Counted from the stretch's first letter, positions 13,264 through 25,941 are shown. The stretch: 64,000 nt of DNA from Trichaptum fuscoviolaceum (GCA_910574455.1 CAJSYZ010000012.1:1791317-1855316); one strand, 5' to 3'. Program-made: numbers and translations. The notes: generated by a model from the sequence alone, not told the origin.

Positions 13264-13905
13264 ATGCATATGCTTTCTGCCCTCCGTGCTGGCGCTCGCC
13301 GTCACAGTCCTCTCCTAGCACCCTCTGCACGTCGTCCAGCCTACCTCGCCCTCACCCGCGCCATGTCGTCCACAGCCCCGAAACGCCAGCAGTTCCTCGT
13401 CTACGCCCCAGACAAGACCGACGAAGGTGCCTTCCAGCGCCGTCTCGACGTCCGCACCCAGGTGAGTCTGTCCGTCCGAAATAACCAGACGGCCCAAGCC
13501 CAAGCGTAGTACATAGAGCTCACTGACACATATAACCACAGCACCTCGCCAACGCAGCGCCACTGCACGACAACGGATCGCTGAGTACGTCCTCATCCGA
13601 TTCTGCTTTGCTTTATCTCTGCCATTCGACTGACTCGGAGACACACACGGCAGAGTACGGCTCGGCGCTGCTGACGCCCGAGTCGATCGCGAGCGCGGAT
13701 GCGGCGAAGAAGATGGTCGGGTCTGTGATGGTGTTTGAGATGGAGACGCTGGAGGACGTCAAAAAGCTGATCGAGGGCGACATCTACTACAAGACCGGCG
13801 TCGTGAGTCCTCAATTCTTCTGCACCAGCCCTCGTCCTCACCCGTCTCCTGCAGTGGGATCCGGAGCGCATTGTCATCCTGCCCGTCGCCGCCCCTCTGC
13901 CATGA
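13264..13905 (+). CDS. YciI (YCII)-domain protein, probable mitochondrial form
   Basis: Four exons: 13264-13461, 13542-13584, 13654-13802 and 13855-13905, all with GT..AG borders and a continuous frame, giving about 146 residues. The YCII domain starts near residue 40 with FLVYAPDKTDEGAFQRR, continues with RxQHLANAAPLHDNG, the AADAAKKMVGS-like core and the Y(Y)KTGVWDPE tail that closes the ferredoxin-like fold. YCII proteins are small dimeric proteins, some suspected of acting on muconate-type or related substrates, but the role of fungal members is unknown. The first 33 residues are rich in Arg, Ala and Ser with no acidic residue apart from the start region, as in a mitochondrial presequence. 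A second in-frame ATG at 13363 would give a form lacking it. Confidence 0.85.
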
Positions 13906-16178
13906 AGTATTCAGTAAATGCAATCAATACATTCTGTAGTGGAAGAACTTTCTCTTAGGCATCCGAATTGCTCAGGTAACAAGCCCTGCGTCAGGTCCCT
14001 CGATCACTATCAATCGACATTCTTTCAACAAATTAAAACCAGTCCCTACACCGAGCTAGGAGGCTCTTGACTATATTCACCAGATCTTGCCGACCGCACA
14101 GCACTCAACCAGCCGTTTGCATTGTGATATCTGAGGGTCTGCGTTATCATCTCAAGCTTCATCCGTGATCAAGTCGCATGATACATGACTTGCACTGCAC
14201 TCTTGAACCCCGGATTCGCCAAATGTCAACTCCAATGAACGGCCAGACTCTTTCCCCTACATGCGCTCATCATATCGGAATCGAAAAAGCTAGCAATCTG
14301 GTTCATATCCTGACTGCTCGCTATCTCGGATCTGAAGCTGCAAGCCAACACTCCTTGGTCTCAGTCTAGTTCGCTCCGATCGAGAAAATGGCCTTGTTTT
14401 GCCTTGAAGAGTCCCCTATTTCTCTGCCTAATCTGTTATGCGCTCCGGAACACCCGAGCACCACTCGTAGGAGGCATACTGTTTGCCTGTCGTTACGAGG
14501 CCAACGTGATGTCGCAAGGGCGCAAGAAGGGAACAGAAAGAAGGCAAGTTCGCGCATTTGCCGCACTCGATTTGAAGCCGATCTTCCCGTCTTCAAGTCT
14601 AACACTGAAGCGTCACACTCTTCTTGCCGCATGCCAATGGTAAACGTTCTTTCCGCTAACAACCTCGATTCTTTCTTGCTCAGTACGTCGAGTCATGGGC
14701 ACACGAGGGAGATGCGGGGGTGGGTGTTCGCGACTTTTGCCCGCTTAATGAAGGGAGGGATGTGGATTAAGAATCGTGCCCTCCTTGCGGGTAATAACCG
14801 GCCTCCAAGTTAAGATTTCGCGCAGCTGGGCGAAAAATGTAACTCCCAGTAACGGGTGTCGGACTGGCTCCGCCACCATCCAGAATCCCAACTTTCTCCA
14901 CCGCAGAGTCCGCCGCCCATCGAGGGACAGACAGACAGTGCACCTCAGCATAGCCGGGCTTGGGTATACGAGGTGCCCGCTGGACTGACTCCCTGTCCCC
15001 GCGATCCAACTCTCCTCGCATGCCAGTGTCTCCCCGCCAACAAAGTCCACCTCCTACAGGAAGGTCAGCATCCTGCTTCCCTACGAAGCCGGGGCTTCCA
15101 GACGCGGCTTGGGCGTAGGGGTCTGGGGACGGGGTGGCTGTCGGTCGGGTCTGCTGTCCTGCCCTGCGTACTGCTAGTAATGCAGGGGACCGAGGGACTG
15201 AAGACCGTCTCCGCCGTACGTTTGCGCTTTCCCTTTCTGCGATGTAGAGGGCGTCGGCATGATTGCTGCCACGATGACGGCGTACCGGTAGGCGGCTGAC
15301 GCAGCAAGACGTGCTCTGGACGTCCCCTTCCCCGTCCCCTCCTTCCTCCAGAGGAATGTGCAAGCACACCGACGTCGGAGCAAGGTGGGGAGACTTGGAG
15401 GCTGGACTACCTGCCGGACCGGGCCTTGGCGAAAGGGTATTATTGAACTGTCGACAGCGTTGAGGTCAAAGGGAGGTGGAGAGACGACGACCAGTTTTCT
15501 ACTCCTATATACTCTCTAGATTTGTGGCGAACAAACACACGCTTTAGGGTTGTTGTTTTGATTCAGACGGGTCGGTGCGAGTCGAGACGTCGGAGTGGGC
15601 AGTCTGATTCTCGATGGCTCGCCACGCCTGCCTGTCAGCCGCCCAGTTGAGGACGCCTAGGTTTGGATGATTACTTCTTTAAAGCGTAGACAATGTCTTG
15701 CCATTTTTCTAGTTATTATGAGCACAATTGAGACACTGGTTCTACTTATTGCTTCATTCAGCGTTTGGAACAGCTCTCAGTCAGTACCAAAAAAGAATGG
15801 ATCTGAAGCTCGTAGAAGGCGTTAGCCCAACAGCTCTAGTTCGAACCTTCATGGACACTGCGTGCAGGCTACCGATGGTGGCTTTAGGAGTGACTACAGG
15901 GAGGGAATGATTAGTGGCCATAAACGTTGGTCAGGCCGAGGTGTATGCGCTCTGGACACTTGTACTGCATAGACAAAGGAGATGATAAAGCAATTCTATC
16001 TGTTTCCGCGGAGTTAGCAAGAGAGCGTAGAGCACCGTGTGGGTTCTCAAACCTGACGGGTAGGATTGCAATCACCGGTTGCCGGTCTTGCGTCATCTCG
16101 AACGATCTGCTTAGCAATCTCGAATGTGCACATAAAACGCAGCAGCTCTCAGCAGCACTGGCGTCCTCAAGCTCACAA
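13906..16178. other. Gene-poor region upstream of the first MDR gene
   Basis: About 2.3 kb with many short overlapping open frames on both strands, none with splice continuity or a motif I recognise. The segment around 15521-15569 resembles sequence at 26949-26996, upstream of the truncated MDR copy. I see no terminal repeats or transposase. Confidence 0.5.
15521..15569 (+). repeat. Dispersed repeat block, copy 1
   Basis: Begins TTTGTGGCGAACA and aligns, with about three quarters of positions the same by eye, to 26949-26996. Both copies lie upstream of an MDR gene or gene fragment, which suggests that they belong to one duplicated segment. Confidence 0.5.
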
Positions 16179-17766
16179 ATGGCACCAGTAACGAACAAAC
16201 GCGTCCTGTTCAACGAAATCCCAAAGGGTGCGTCCGTGCCAGGTTCTGCCTCAAACTAACGATCTAATTCGCATCTAGGTTACCCGGACCCGGAGAAGGT
16301 GGTCAAGGTCGACGCGTCGGAGCAGTTCGACGTCGATGCGGTCCAGCTCAACGGCGGCGTCGCGGTCAAGATCCTCGTTCTGTCCATCGACCCCTATCTC
16401 CGTGGGCGGATGCGCGAGCCAGAGAAAGGCAGCTACAACGTATGTATCCTTTTGCTTCCCGCACAGAGGCGCTGATACCCAGTTCACGCCAGTCTGCATT
16501 CACTCTAGGAGAGCCGTACGTCCTCCAGCTGCTCACTAAAGTCTGCTGAATACCCAGTTGCCCGTCGACAGTCTCCAGAACCACGGTGTGGCCGTCGTGC
16601 TCAAGTCTGAGGACCCTTCCGTCTCTCCTGGCGATCATCTCTATGGCTTCTACCGTGAGCAGCACTTCTCAAATTCCGATCAGCTCCCCTTCTAACTCTA
16701 CCTTTCAGCATTCGCAGAATACACTGTCCTGCCCAGTGCCTCCGGCTACCGCAAGATAACCAAGGCCGGGGACCACCCCTGGTCGGTATACATCGGTGTC
16801 GCCGGAATGCCCGGTAGATAACTCTCTCTGTATGCAGCACAAGAAATACTGACACTCAATCTTCAGGCAAAACGGCCTACCACGGCTACATGGAATACAT
16901 CCACGACTACGTCAAAAAGGTATCCGTCGCATCCAAACTAACACAACATCCCACCTGAGCTTCCACCTACAGGGCGACACGCTCTTCGTCACCACCGGCG
17001 CCGGGCCAGTCGGATCGTGCGTCCAGTCTCATCTCCTGCGTAAACTCGCTGCTCACCTTCGCATTGCCTCAGGCTCGTGATCCAGCTGGCCAAGAGCCAG
17101 GGCCTGAAAGTCATCGCCTCGGCCGGGTCGGAAACAAAGGTCGAGTTCATGCAAAAAAAATGCGGCGCGGACGTCGCCTTCAACTACAAGACCACCAGCA
17201 TCAAGGACGTGCTGGCCGAGCATGGGCCAATCAACTTGTAATGACTGCCACGATTTTGTGCCTTGGACCGCGCTGATTCTCCTCTCGATAGTTACTGGGA
17301 TCATGTCGGAGGCGAGTCGCTTGACCTGGCACTGGAGGCCTCAGCGCCGTTTGCGCGCTTTGTCGTGAGTTTAAAACTCGAATTGCGACACCAGTGAGAG
17401 CTGCTGACAACGCGCCTTCTCTCCCAGATTGTCGGATTAATCTCCGGATACAACCAACCGCATATACCGCTGAAGGTACCCTAAGAAAAACCCTCCGGCA
17501 CAATTGTATCCATACTGAGTGTTTGACCGCAGAACTACCCGCACATCCTCTTCAAGTCATTAACCATAAACGGCTTTATCGTCACTAATCTCGAACCCAA
17601 GCACGGCGCGGCGTTCTACGAGGACATTCCCGCGAAGGTGGCCTCGGGCGAGATCAAGTATCTGGAGTACACGAAGCGTGGGCTCGAGAAGACGGGCGAG
17701 GTGCTCCTGGACGTCTTGACGGGGAAGAACACGGGCAAGGCCGTCATCACCGTTGCAGATGAGTAA
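16179..17766 (+). CDS. NADP-dependent MDR oxidoreductase (leukotriene B4 12-hydroxydehydrogenase / double-bond reductase type)
   Basis: A zinc-independent medium-chain dehydrogenase/reductase. Relatives reduce the C=C bond of conjugated enones and enals with NADPH in the cytosol. Ten or so small exons join in frame, starting 16179-16227 and 16279-16439. Visible family marks are YPDPEKV near residue 20, SIDPYLRGRM near 60, the nucleotide-binding loop TTGAGPVGS, the NADP-binding region AGSETKVEF, YWDHVGGESLD, and the C-terminal LEYTKRGLEKTGEVLLDVL block ending in ADE-stop at 17764-17766. Length is about 345 residues, normal for the family. One intron join near 16515-16558 is uncertain. It is convergent with a close paralogue whose stop is only about 150 bases away. 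Substrate is unknown. Confidence 0.85.
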
Positions 17767-17917
17767 TAAGTGTAGGATAAAATATAAAGGAGGAATCAAT
17801 GTATAACTACGAAAAAGCATGTGATGAATGTTACACATATATCATTGTTCGCAAAATAGGCATATTGAGCTATTGTACATTGTCACAAAATTCACATTCA
17901 CCGAATAAATTGCAATC

Positions 17918-19547
17918 TCATTCATCTGCGACGATGAGAATCGCCTTCCCCAAGTTCTTCCCCGTCTGAACATCTGCAACCACCTCCCCTGCATTCTCGA
18001 TGCCGCGCTTGACGTACTCCAGGTGTTTGATCGCCCCGGACGCCACTTTCGGCGGCACCTCCGCGTAGAACGCCTCGCCGTACTTGGCTTCGAGGTCATT
18101 GACGACGAAGCCCTGTACCGTCAGAGACTTGAAGAGTATATGCGGGTAGTTCTATCGAATCACGCAGATCTCAGCCAGTACGGCGGGTATGCCGATCTAT
18201 TTCGAGAGCTCACCTTTAGTGGCGCATGTTGTTGGTTGTAGCCCGCAATCAATCCGACGATCTGCAGAGCAACGTGTCGGAACCACGATCTTCACCAAGC
18301 GAGAGCACTCACAATAATGCGAGCGAAAGGCGCGGACGCCTCAAGCGCCAGGTCTAGCGACTCGCCTCCAACATGATCCCAATAGCTGCGACGCCAAAAT
18401 TAGCGAACGAAACGGGAAGGGAAGCCAATGGCTCACAAATGAATCGGCCCATGTCGAGCGAGGATCTCCTTGGTGCTGGTCGTCTTGTAGTTGAAAGCGA
18501 CATCAGCACCACACTCTTTCATGAAAGCGACTTTCTCTTCAGAGCCGGCGGAGGCGATGACTTTCAAGCCGTGCTCCTTGGCTATCTGAATAACAAGCCT
18601 AGAGGACGATCGGACGGTCGAGCAGAGAAAACTATATTATAGGATAAATCCACTCACGATCCGACCGGACCAGCTCCTGAGGTCACGAAGAACGTATCTC
18701 CCTATCGTAAAATGCGTGAATACCAGAAGAACATGCGACCGAATCATAGGATAGATACCTTTTTGGCGTAGTCTCGGACGAATTCCAAGTACCCATAATA
18801 TGATGTTTTTCCTGAGCAGAGACGACAATCAGCTGTAGCACAAGATTCAGGACTGTTTGAGTTACCTGGCCAACCCAGGACACCAACATAAGCGGACCAG
18901 GGGACACTCGCAGACGGCTTAGAAACCTTCTGGTAGTTCGACGCATTGGGCAAGACCGCGTATTCAGCGAAGGCTAGCAATAAAAAGAGAGTGTCGTATT
19001 GGTGCAGTCTAAGCACAAGAAAGTCCTCTTACAGAATACCCCGCACAGGTGATCCCCAGCTGAAACAGACGGATCGTCCGACCTGAGAACAACAGCAACT
19101 CCAAAGTTCTCGATTCTGATATGTTTTCAAGCACATGTTCAGGAACCGTGGAGTGGGCGGTCATTGTGGGAGAGACAGAAGGAACGTACGGCTGTCCGAT
19201 GGTGAAAGGCGGCTGAGGGCCACGATCGTTAGCGCTTCTGCCGATTTACACGGACCTAAAAGAAAACAAAACACACTGAGTTGTATTCGCTGGTTCCTGG
19301 CGCGCGCATTCGATGGCGAAGGTAGGGATCAATCGATAGGACTAGAATCTTGACAGCGATCCCGCCATTCAGCTGCACTGAGTCGACGTTAAACGTCTGA
19401 GACCGGTCCACTTTGAAGACCTTCTCTGGATCCGGATATCCTGTGCGTGGCATTTGCGACTTAGCATTACTGAGCGAAGGAATCGTAGATGGGCTCACCT
19501 TTCGGGACCTCGTTGAACAAGATACGGGTATTCACCACAGGTGCCAT
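17918..19547 (-). CDS. NADP-dependent MDR oxidoreductase, second copy
   Basis: Paralogue of the gene at 16179, on the opposite strand and tail to tail with it. The start at 19547 gives an N terminus of MAPVVNTRILFNEVPKG, matching the sister gene, followed by YPDPEKVFKVD and SIDPYLRHRM (the sister has LRGRM). Exons further down include the AEYAVLPNASNYQK and GVLGWPGKTSYYGYLEFV segments, the glycine-rich nucleotide-binding loop, YWDHVGGESLD-type residues and a C-terminal exon ending in IVADE-stop at 17918-17920. The same intron positions are used as in the first copy. No frame-breaking change was seen. Expected activity is NADPH-dependent reduction of activated double bonds; the true substrate cannot be told from sequence. 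Confidence 0.82.
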
Positions 19548-21003
19548 GTTGATCTTCTGAAGAGCAAAGTCTGGGGAGAAGCCCTCCTGAGTTGAATTTG
19601 GTCTTATAGAACTGAAGAGTGTTTGTAAGCTATCAGCGATGACGCGAGCGAGCTTAGTGGGATTGACTAATAGTGCAGAAACAGATGGGGCGTTGTATAT
19701 TCAAAAATATAACCCAGACCTGCTAGCAATGCCCACGAAGACCGGCTAAGTGTGTAAATTGTCGTTTATGCGGCGGCAAGGCTTGACATCGCACTCCATT
19801 GAAAGACACAGCTGAAGCGAAGTAAAAGACTTGCTCCTGACAGCGGCAATTGAGAAATGAGCGAGAGAGGCGTCCCCGAAGCTGGAGTTAGCCTCTGCTG
19901 AACTGCGGCCTGACTGTAGCCTGAGGTGTAGTTGCGTCCACGTACGGGACATCATTACGGGTCCTACGAGTTGTACCTCTAGCACGATGCACGAGAAGGC
20001 TCTTTGCATAAACAAGCAAGAAGCCAAGCTTTGCGCCCGGAAAGAGACCTCTTCCGAGTCAAATAGTTGTAGGTATTGTGGTGATGGTTTCTGGAGCCCA
20101 AAGTCGATCAACTTGAACACCGCAAAACTGTTTTATAAGTATTCGGATGAGGTTTGGAGTGGAAAGAACTTTCGACGATACTTGGCTTGCACTTTCAATG
20201 CATGCCGTCCTTCTGCAGAATTTTCAACCTGATGCATGCTCGAACTTCTTGATCTAACGCAGACTCGTGGTGTACAGAGTGAAGACAATGCTTCGGGGCT
20301 TCCCGGAATCTCGAAGCAAGAAGTACTCAACAGATATAGTTCCCACGTTTCACGCCGCGCCAAAGTGCGAGCAGCGAAGATGCCACTCATGCAACCTTCA
20401 ACCTTCCACTGCAATCATACTATCATTCAGGACTGTCTATAATGTACTTCAGGCCTTACTCAAACTACTGGGACTCACGCGAACCAGCAGTTAAGGTCAA
20501 ACGGTCTCATCGGACTTGAGCTCATTAGCGTGCACCTCTCATCCATACGACATCCCCACAGCGATCGAGCGAATACTAGTAGTTACCCAAGCCGTCAAGT
20601 CCAATTAAATCTGAATGTCTATCGCAAGATAAACCGTTAGAGGTCCTCACCAATCCCGATTCCCATGCATTTGTTGGTTTACTGCGATGCCAAAATACAA
20701 GGCATCATTCACATTTTCACGCCCAGGGGCCAGGGGTGACCTTGTTATTCGCGCTCCGGAGCAGGTGAGGCTATACGACATTGCAGGATGTAGCGCCTGT
20801 GCCTTCGGTGATTCGTCACGAACTTGGAAGCCAAACCAAACCGTTTTCATTAGAAATCAAAATGAACATATAAAGGAGGAAATGAGAGGGCGGGAGGGGC
20901 ACGAGCTAAGTAAACAGACTATGGGTCACAAAGAAACTAGAGGCGTGATTAAATACGATATTTAAGTACGCAAGGGTATATTCAAACTAACAAAAGAGCT
21001 CGC
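19548..21003. other. Intergenic, no gene recognised
   Basis: About 1.45 kb between the second MDR gene and the FunK1-like gene. Several open frames of 60-125 codons occur on both strands but none shows a family motif or joins to another across a splice site. Confidence 0.45.
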
Positions 21004-23125
21004 TCAAGAGATGATAGGAACAGGCATACGATTCTCTTTGTTCTCATCCCATGGCTCCTTAACACAGCCTTTAACGCCTACTCTCTGCTTCTCCCTATGC
21101 CTAATCCGATGCTGCATGTTCCCGTTCGTGTGCTCAGATATCGACGCGAGCACGGGGCGGGATGGTGTCAATTTAGCCCTATCATTTGCTTTGGCACTCC
21201 GAATTACGTCCAGGCAAGTATCGAATCCCTTAAGTATCGCGGCAAAGACGTGGTCACGGAGGGCTATCACCGGATCGACCTCAGGCTCACGGCGCACCAC
21301 ATCAAACGTATTTCCCGTGTCCATCAACACGCCGCGAATGTCCTCCGCGAGCGACCGAAGGGGGTCGAAGAACGGGTGAAAGTCCTTGAGTACGTCTTTG
21401 AATGTATCCGACGACTTGATGAACATGTGCTTTCTACATCCAAGATCCTCGTAGTCCTCGTCCCTTTGCATGTACGCACCAATCGCACCGTTGCAAGCAT
21501 TCATCTGCTCCACGGTGAAATAGCGCGCACTGTCGTTTGGCCCGGAGAGAGATGTGCATACCCAGCACAGAACATAGAGGACAGACTCCAGCTCGTCGTA
21601 GTATTTGGGCTCGAAGTATTCCAAAACGCGGTGCGACATGAATGACACTGATCCCTATTCGATATATTTCAGTCCGGGTGTTCAACACAGTCTAACCTAT
21701 CGCAAACAACTTACGACTGCGCATTTACCCCGCTTAGGCGCCTCATGTATATCGTAGTACGTTGCGTACTCGAAGTCAATGAGCATGCCCTTTCGAATCC
21801 CAGCACCCTGATCTACCAGAATTATGTTTTCCGTGCTTATGTCGCGATGCAGCAGCTTGTGCTTGTCGAGTTCTTGAATCGCTGGTATAGAGCTTAATCA
21901 AACAATATTTTAGAAAACAGAGTAAGGCGAGAGACATACTGAGCACCACGTCTTTCAGAGCTGACACAAGCTCTTCCAGAGAGCGAAACCTTTGCAGTGG
22001 CGCACCGTACGGGGTCATCACGATCCGATGATGGTCCTTCACTAGACGTGACTCGCTCGACAATGCTTGACAATATTCATCTAGCCAAGCTTGCCGTGCA
22101 CGTTCTGTGCTGTCGACTTCACCGTCTACATGAACAGCCTCATGGCTCACAATTCGCGCAGTGCCTTCGATGTTGAGGTCTGTGATCAAACGGAAGATGT
22201 CGAACTCCTTTGTACGCCTTGCACGGTGTATCCACACATCCTTCATGACGTACTCTTTCCCATCCTTCTCAAGCAGTGCGATGCGCAGCCCGCTTCCCTC
22301 CAGATCGTTTTCTTTCATGATTCCGCGCTTGATCTGATAACGTTCCCCTGCAATCAGTACAAACGTGACATTACCCTCTTGAGTAAATGCCGGGTCATAT
22401 CCCAGACGAGATATGTCGACAAAGAGAAGGCCCATACAAACACGCAAGAAAATGTCGATTCGGTGTCTCGTGTCATAAACTTCCGAGACAACGATGCCCG
22501 CACGGTCTGCAAGGAGAAATGACAGCTTTCCTTCGGCAAGAGCAACACCCAAGACAAAGCGACGATTCCTTTGACTTATGAAGAGCTCCTTGGCGAAGAC
22601 AGCTATCTGAGCCTCTGCCTGATTCAATTCTTCTGCAATGCGTATGGCAGCGTGAACTGGCCCACGCAGAACTGTAGTTTCCTCCCCCGGGCGAGATATT
22701 AAATCGTATCCTCGCTGCTTATCTCCTGTAAGTCTTTTCCATCGCCTTCTTGAAACACGCGATTGCTCATCTAGCAGAGGTGTAATAAGAGCTTTACTAT
22801 CTCTCATGAAAGATTCGAAGCCTTGTGCGTCCTTCTGCCATCTCTTTTGGCTCCTGCCAAACAACGGCAGAGACTTGCTATCGACTCTTTCGACCGCTTT
22901 GAGAACGTCGAAGCCCACTACGTGATCGGGAAGGAGGTTGACAATGAGTCCAGGCGAATCGACGAGTGCCCTGCAGCGTTTGCTATCGTTCTCGTTAACT
23001 CCGAGACCGAGTGCGTACCACCTTTCGTGAGCAACGAGGGTACTGGGACAGTCGCTAGAGAAGCTGGTTGCGCTTGAGTGGGATTCAGATAGTCTGCCGG
23101 ATTCCTCGTCCGAGTGGGTAGACAT
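21004..23125 (-). CDS. FunK1-type protein kinase-like protein
   Basis: Member of the fungal-type protein kinase-like family that is expanded in mushrooms; its function is not known. Three exons: a long first exon from 23125 to about 21942, a middle exon of about 170 bases, and a last exon ending at 21004. The N-terminal 250 residues are family-specific. The kinase-like part has a catalytic loop LLHRDISTENIIL (near 21830-21865), keeping His-Arg-Asp and the Asn four residues further on. The metal-binding motif reads IDFEYA instead of DFG (near 21775-21790), as is usual for FunK1. The C terminus is basic and ends at VPIIS. About 700 residues in total. Orientation is the same as UTP7 upstream, with 345 bases between them that hold nothing recognisable. 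Confidence 0.8.
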
Positions 23126-23470
23126 CAGTAGAGTTCAAAAGAAGTAGGGTGTGGAAGTGCTTCCATGCCTTTCGTCGAGATTAGTTATTTATGAAATCAT
23201 CTTGTGTGGCATGGACCACTCAGGCCACCAAGTCAGATGGCACTGCAGGCATTGTCATCTACAAAAGTCAGAGCTGGAAAACATAAAGAACAAGACTCCG
23301 AAAAGGGCCTCACTGCTCTACTTAAAGGCAAGTCGCGTCGCGTGTCGTCACGCGTCCGTCACACCCATGTCGTCCTGAAAAGGTCAACCGAGACTCGAGA
23401 AACACTATTGAGAAAGCGAAACGACACATATAATGCGTACAAAACAGCAGCAATAGACGATAACAATAGG
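23126..23470. other. Short intergenic spacer
   Basis: 345 bases between the FunK1-like start and the UTP7 stop, both on the minus strand. No motif recognised; it should contain the FunK1 promoter and the UTP7 3' end. Confidence 0.5.
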
Positions 23471-25681
23471 CTACTTCTTTTCTCTGCGGAAGCGATCGAG
23501 GACACTGGGTTTCCGGCCACCATCTGGGTCTTGCCCACGAGCGGTGGCAATGACACGCAGCCTTTCTTCGCGTTGCTTGTCGAGCTTTGCCCGTATCGCG
23601 ACCTACAGGCACGTGTATCAGTGGCTCCTTCTGTAGAAATGTTAGAAAGGAAACGTACAGTCTGCGGATCGATGACATTCTTACGGTGCTTCCGCAGGTA
23701 TCTATTCAGAATGCTCTTAGCAAAACTCTATTCGAATTGGAAGCGTAGGATAACTAACCGTTTCATACTCTTGTTCTTACCCCGCATCTTTTTCTTGACC
23801 CTCTCCTTCAGCTCCTTCTTCCCGCCTTCGGTCGATTTGGTTCCTTCTTCACCAGATTCACCTTCACCCCCCTCCTCGCCTTCAGACTCTGGCTCTTCCG
23901 TCGCATCGTACTTTCCAGCAGCCTTGAGACGGTCCAGGCGAGGTAGACGTGCAAAAGGTACTTCGGGTACTTTGCCTTCACCCCCGGGCAAAGTAATTTT
24001 TGGTGGTGGCGCGAGTGAGCCAGGTAAAGGCGCATTGTATGTGATCAGCTCCGGAGAAACCTATATAGATGAAAGAACGTTAATTGAAATAACAATTGAG
24101 CAATCAGTTCGTACGGACCTTATCTAGCAGGCCCTTGACTTCTCGTTCTCTCCTCATTCTCCTGTTCTCATACGGGTCGGCCTCAGTCGAATCGAAGTTC
24201 GGTTCTCCGCTTCCTGGTACCAAGATACTCGACAGACCTTTTTGGTGGCCTATGGTAAGAACATCGGTGAAGGGGCAGAATCGGAGCGATGTAAGAGGTC
24301 GTGAGGGAATCGGATGAGTGAGGTATAAGGGCGGTGGTGCCAATGGATTAGAAGGTATATGTGTATGGTTATGCGGCGGATTGTAGACCTGTCGAAAGAT
24401 ATTAAATGTAGAAACGAAACAAATGGCATGGCTTACATTCACAGTTCCACCAGATGCAGCCGCAAGCACGCCCTTCGCGCTCCACTCTACTTCTCCCCCT
24501 CCGCCACGGGTCGTCCATTCTCGCACAACCTCCCATTTCCGAATGTCCCACACCTTCACTTTTCCATCCACACCCGCAGTCGCCATGTACCGCCCGCCCT
24601 CGCTCGGATCCACACTCACACTGGTCACATTTCCTAGATGTGCTTGTAGGCGAACAGCCGGATGTCCGAGGTTCGGCGTCCAGAGGGTGACAGTTCCGTT
24701 CTGGTGCCCAAGATGCAAGATCGCTGTGTGTGGATTCTGAGCAAGGGTAGAACAGGGTCCGAGACCGGTTCGGTGTGAAGCTATAAGCTGTCCTGTGGAG
24801 GTATCTTGGTATTTTAAGTGGCCTGAATTACCCTGCGGTTGATATAAGATACATTATTTCAGAGGGAAAGAAATAAACTTACAATAGTGGCAAGTAACCA
24901 ATGGTAAGGCAGAAACTCCAGCCGGGAAGGTTCAACATGATGCGAGAGCTTGTGCAATTCAACACCGTTGACATCGTATATGAATACATATTTTTTCTGG
25001 GCCACAGCAAAGTACGAGTGATCGTGAAGATATGTTATGTCTCGGCATGTTTCTTTTAGTTGCAATTCTGCATGCATCGTCCCCGCTTGCCAATCAAATG
25101 AAGCGACATGGCCGTTATTACCAACAATCGCAAGGTGTCTACAGAAGAGCAATAAGAAGCTTATATTTGAGAGTTCACCATCATACTCACCGGCCGTTTC
25201 GTGTGTATCGAGCTCTGTACGAACCGCCGTCCAGCTTCCACTCTCTCCGTTGTCTCTTCGCTTCTAGTCCCACCTCCTTCTCGATCTCAGCCTGACCTAC
25301 CCTCCATGTCCGCTCCAGCTCACCATCCACTTCAATTCGTCCCGCTTCTGCGCCGACCGCTTCCGTCAAGAGCTCTGCGTCGTCTCTGAGCGCTTTTGCA
25401 CGAGCATTGCGTTCGGCCTGTCTGTCAAGATCTAGCCGAAGATTTTTGTTGGAGATATGCGAGTGTTTTTTCACTCCTTCCGGTAAACTCGATGTTGGTC
25501 TGAGAGAGCGCGGAAGAGATGTGTGGTCTTGTACAGACAATGCTGTCCGGTCTGCTGGTTGTGAGGACGGACCTGCTCTGTTGGAGTCGTTCTGATGTTT
25601 ATGACCATGCCCGTGTTTCCGGTCTTTTGGACGTTTATTCAGCGGCTTCACGGAGTCTGCTTTTGCGATAAGAGCATCCAT
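23471..25681 (-). CDS. UTP7: U3 snoRNP WD40 protein Utp7 (WDR46 family)
   Basis: A nucleolar WD-repeat protein of the small-subunit processome, required for 18S rRNA maturation. The first exon (25681 to about 25190) encodes a basic, charged N terminus ending in KLDGGSYRARYTRNGR, a segment typical of Utp7. Later exons give WD repeats: HLAIVGNNGHVASFDW, VAQKKYVFIYDVNGVELHKL, LGHQNGTVTLWTPN and MATAGVDGKVKVWDIRKWE. Next comes the family-specific C-terminal block with HQKGLSSILVPGSGEPNFD and NRRMRREREVKGLLDKV, then an acidic/basic tail rich in Glu and Lys. The last exons give KHRKNVIDPQT and the end LDRFRREKK-stop at 23471-23473. Introns are about 50-60 bases. It shares a 260-base upstream region with the divergent dioxygenase gene. 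Confidence 0.92.
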
Positions 25682-25890
25682 CTTGGATGGACGGTCTAAT
25701 GCAGCTGTATGTCGATAAAAAAGTAACTCGGAGAGCTGGACGTATGAGGACGAGTAAAAAGTGCACCGCCACAGCCTCTAAATTTAGACGACTCGGAGTG
25801 TCTGAGCAGATGAATCAATGATGATGACAGTTGATTATCTGCAGTCACTATTTATTCGAGAGTCGTGAAGTTGTCAGCACCTCTTTCTTG

Positions 25891-25898
25891 TATATAAT
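25891..25898 (+). promoter_or_regulatory. TATA-like element upstream of the dioxygenase gene
   Basis: TATATAAT lies 44 bases before the start codon at 25942, inside the 260-base region shared with the divergent UTP7 gene. Position fits a core promoter with a short leader; no experimental support. Confidence 0.4.
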
Positions 25899-25941
25899 AC
25901 TCTGATACACCAAGCAGTCCTCCTCACCATCTCTATCGATC

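Noticed and set aside
14388..15369. Several overlapping open frames of 80-200 codons on both strands
   Set aside because: No family motif, no splice partners, and Arg/Ser/Pro-rich content typical of GC-rich non-coding sequence.
21790..21800. TTCGAATCCC resembling a tRNA B box
   Set aside because: It lies in the coding sequence of the FunK1-like gene and no A box or cloverleaf partner is found.
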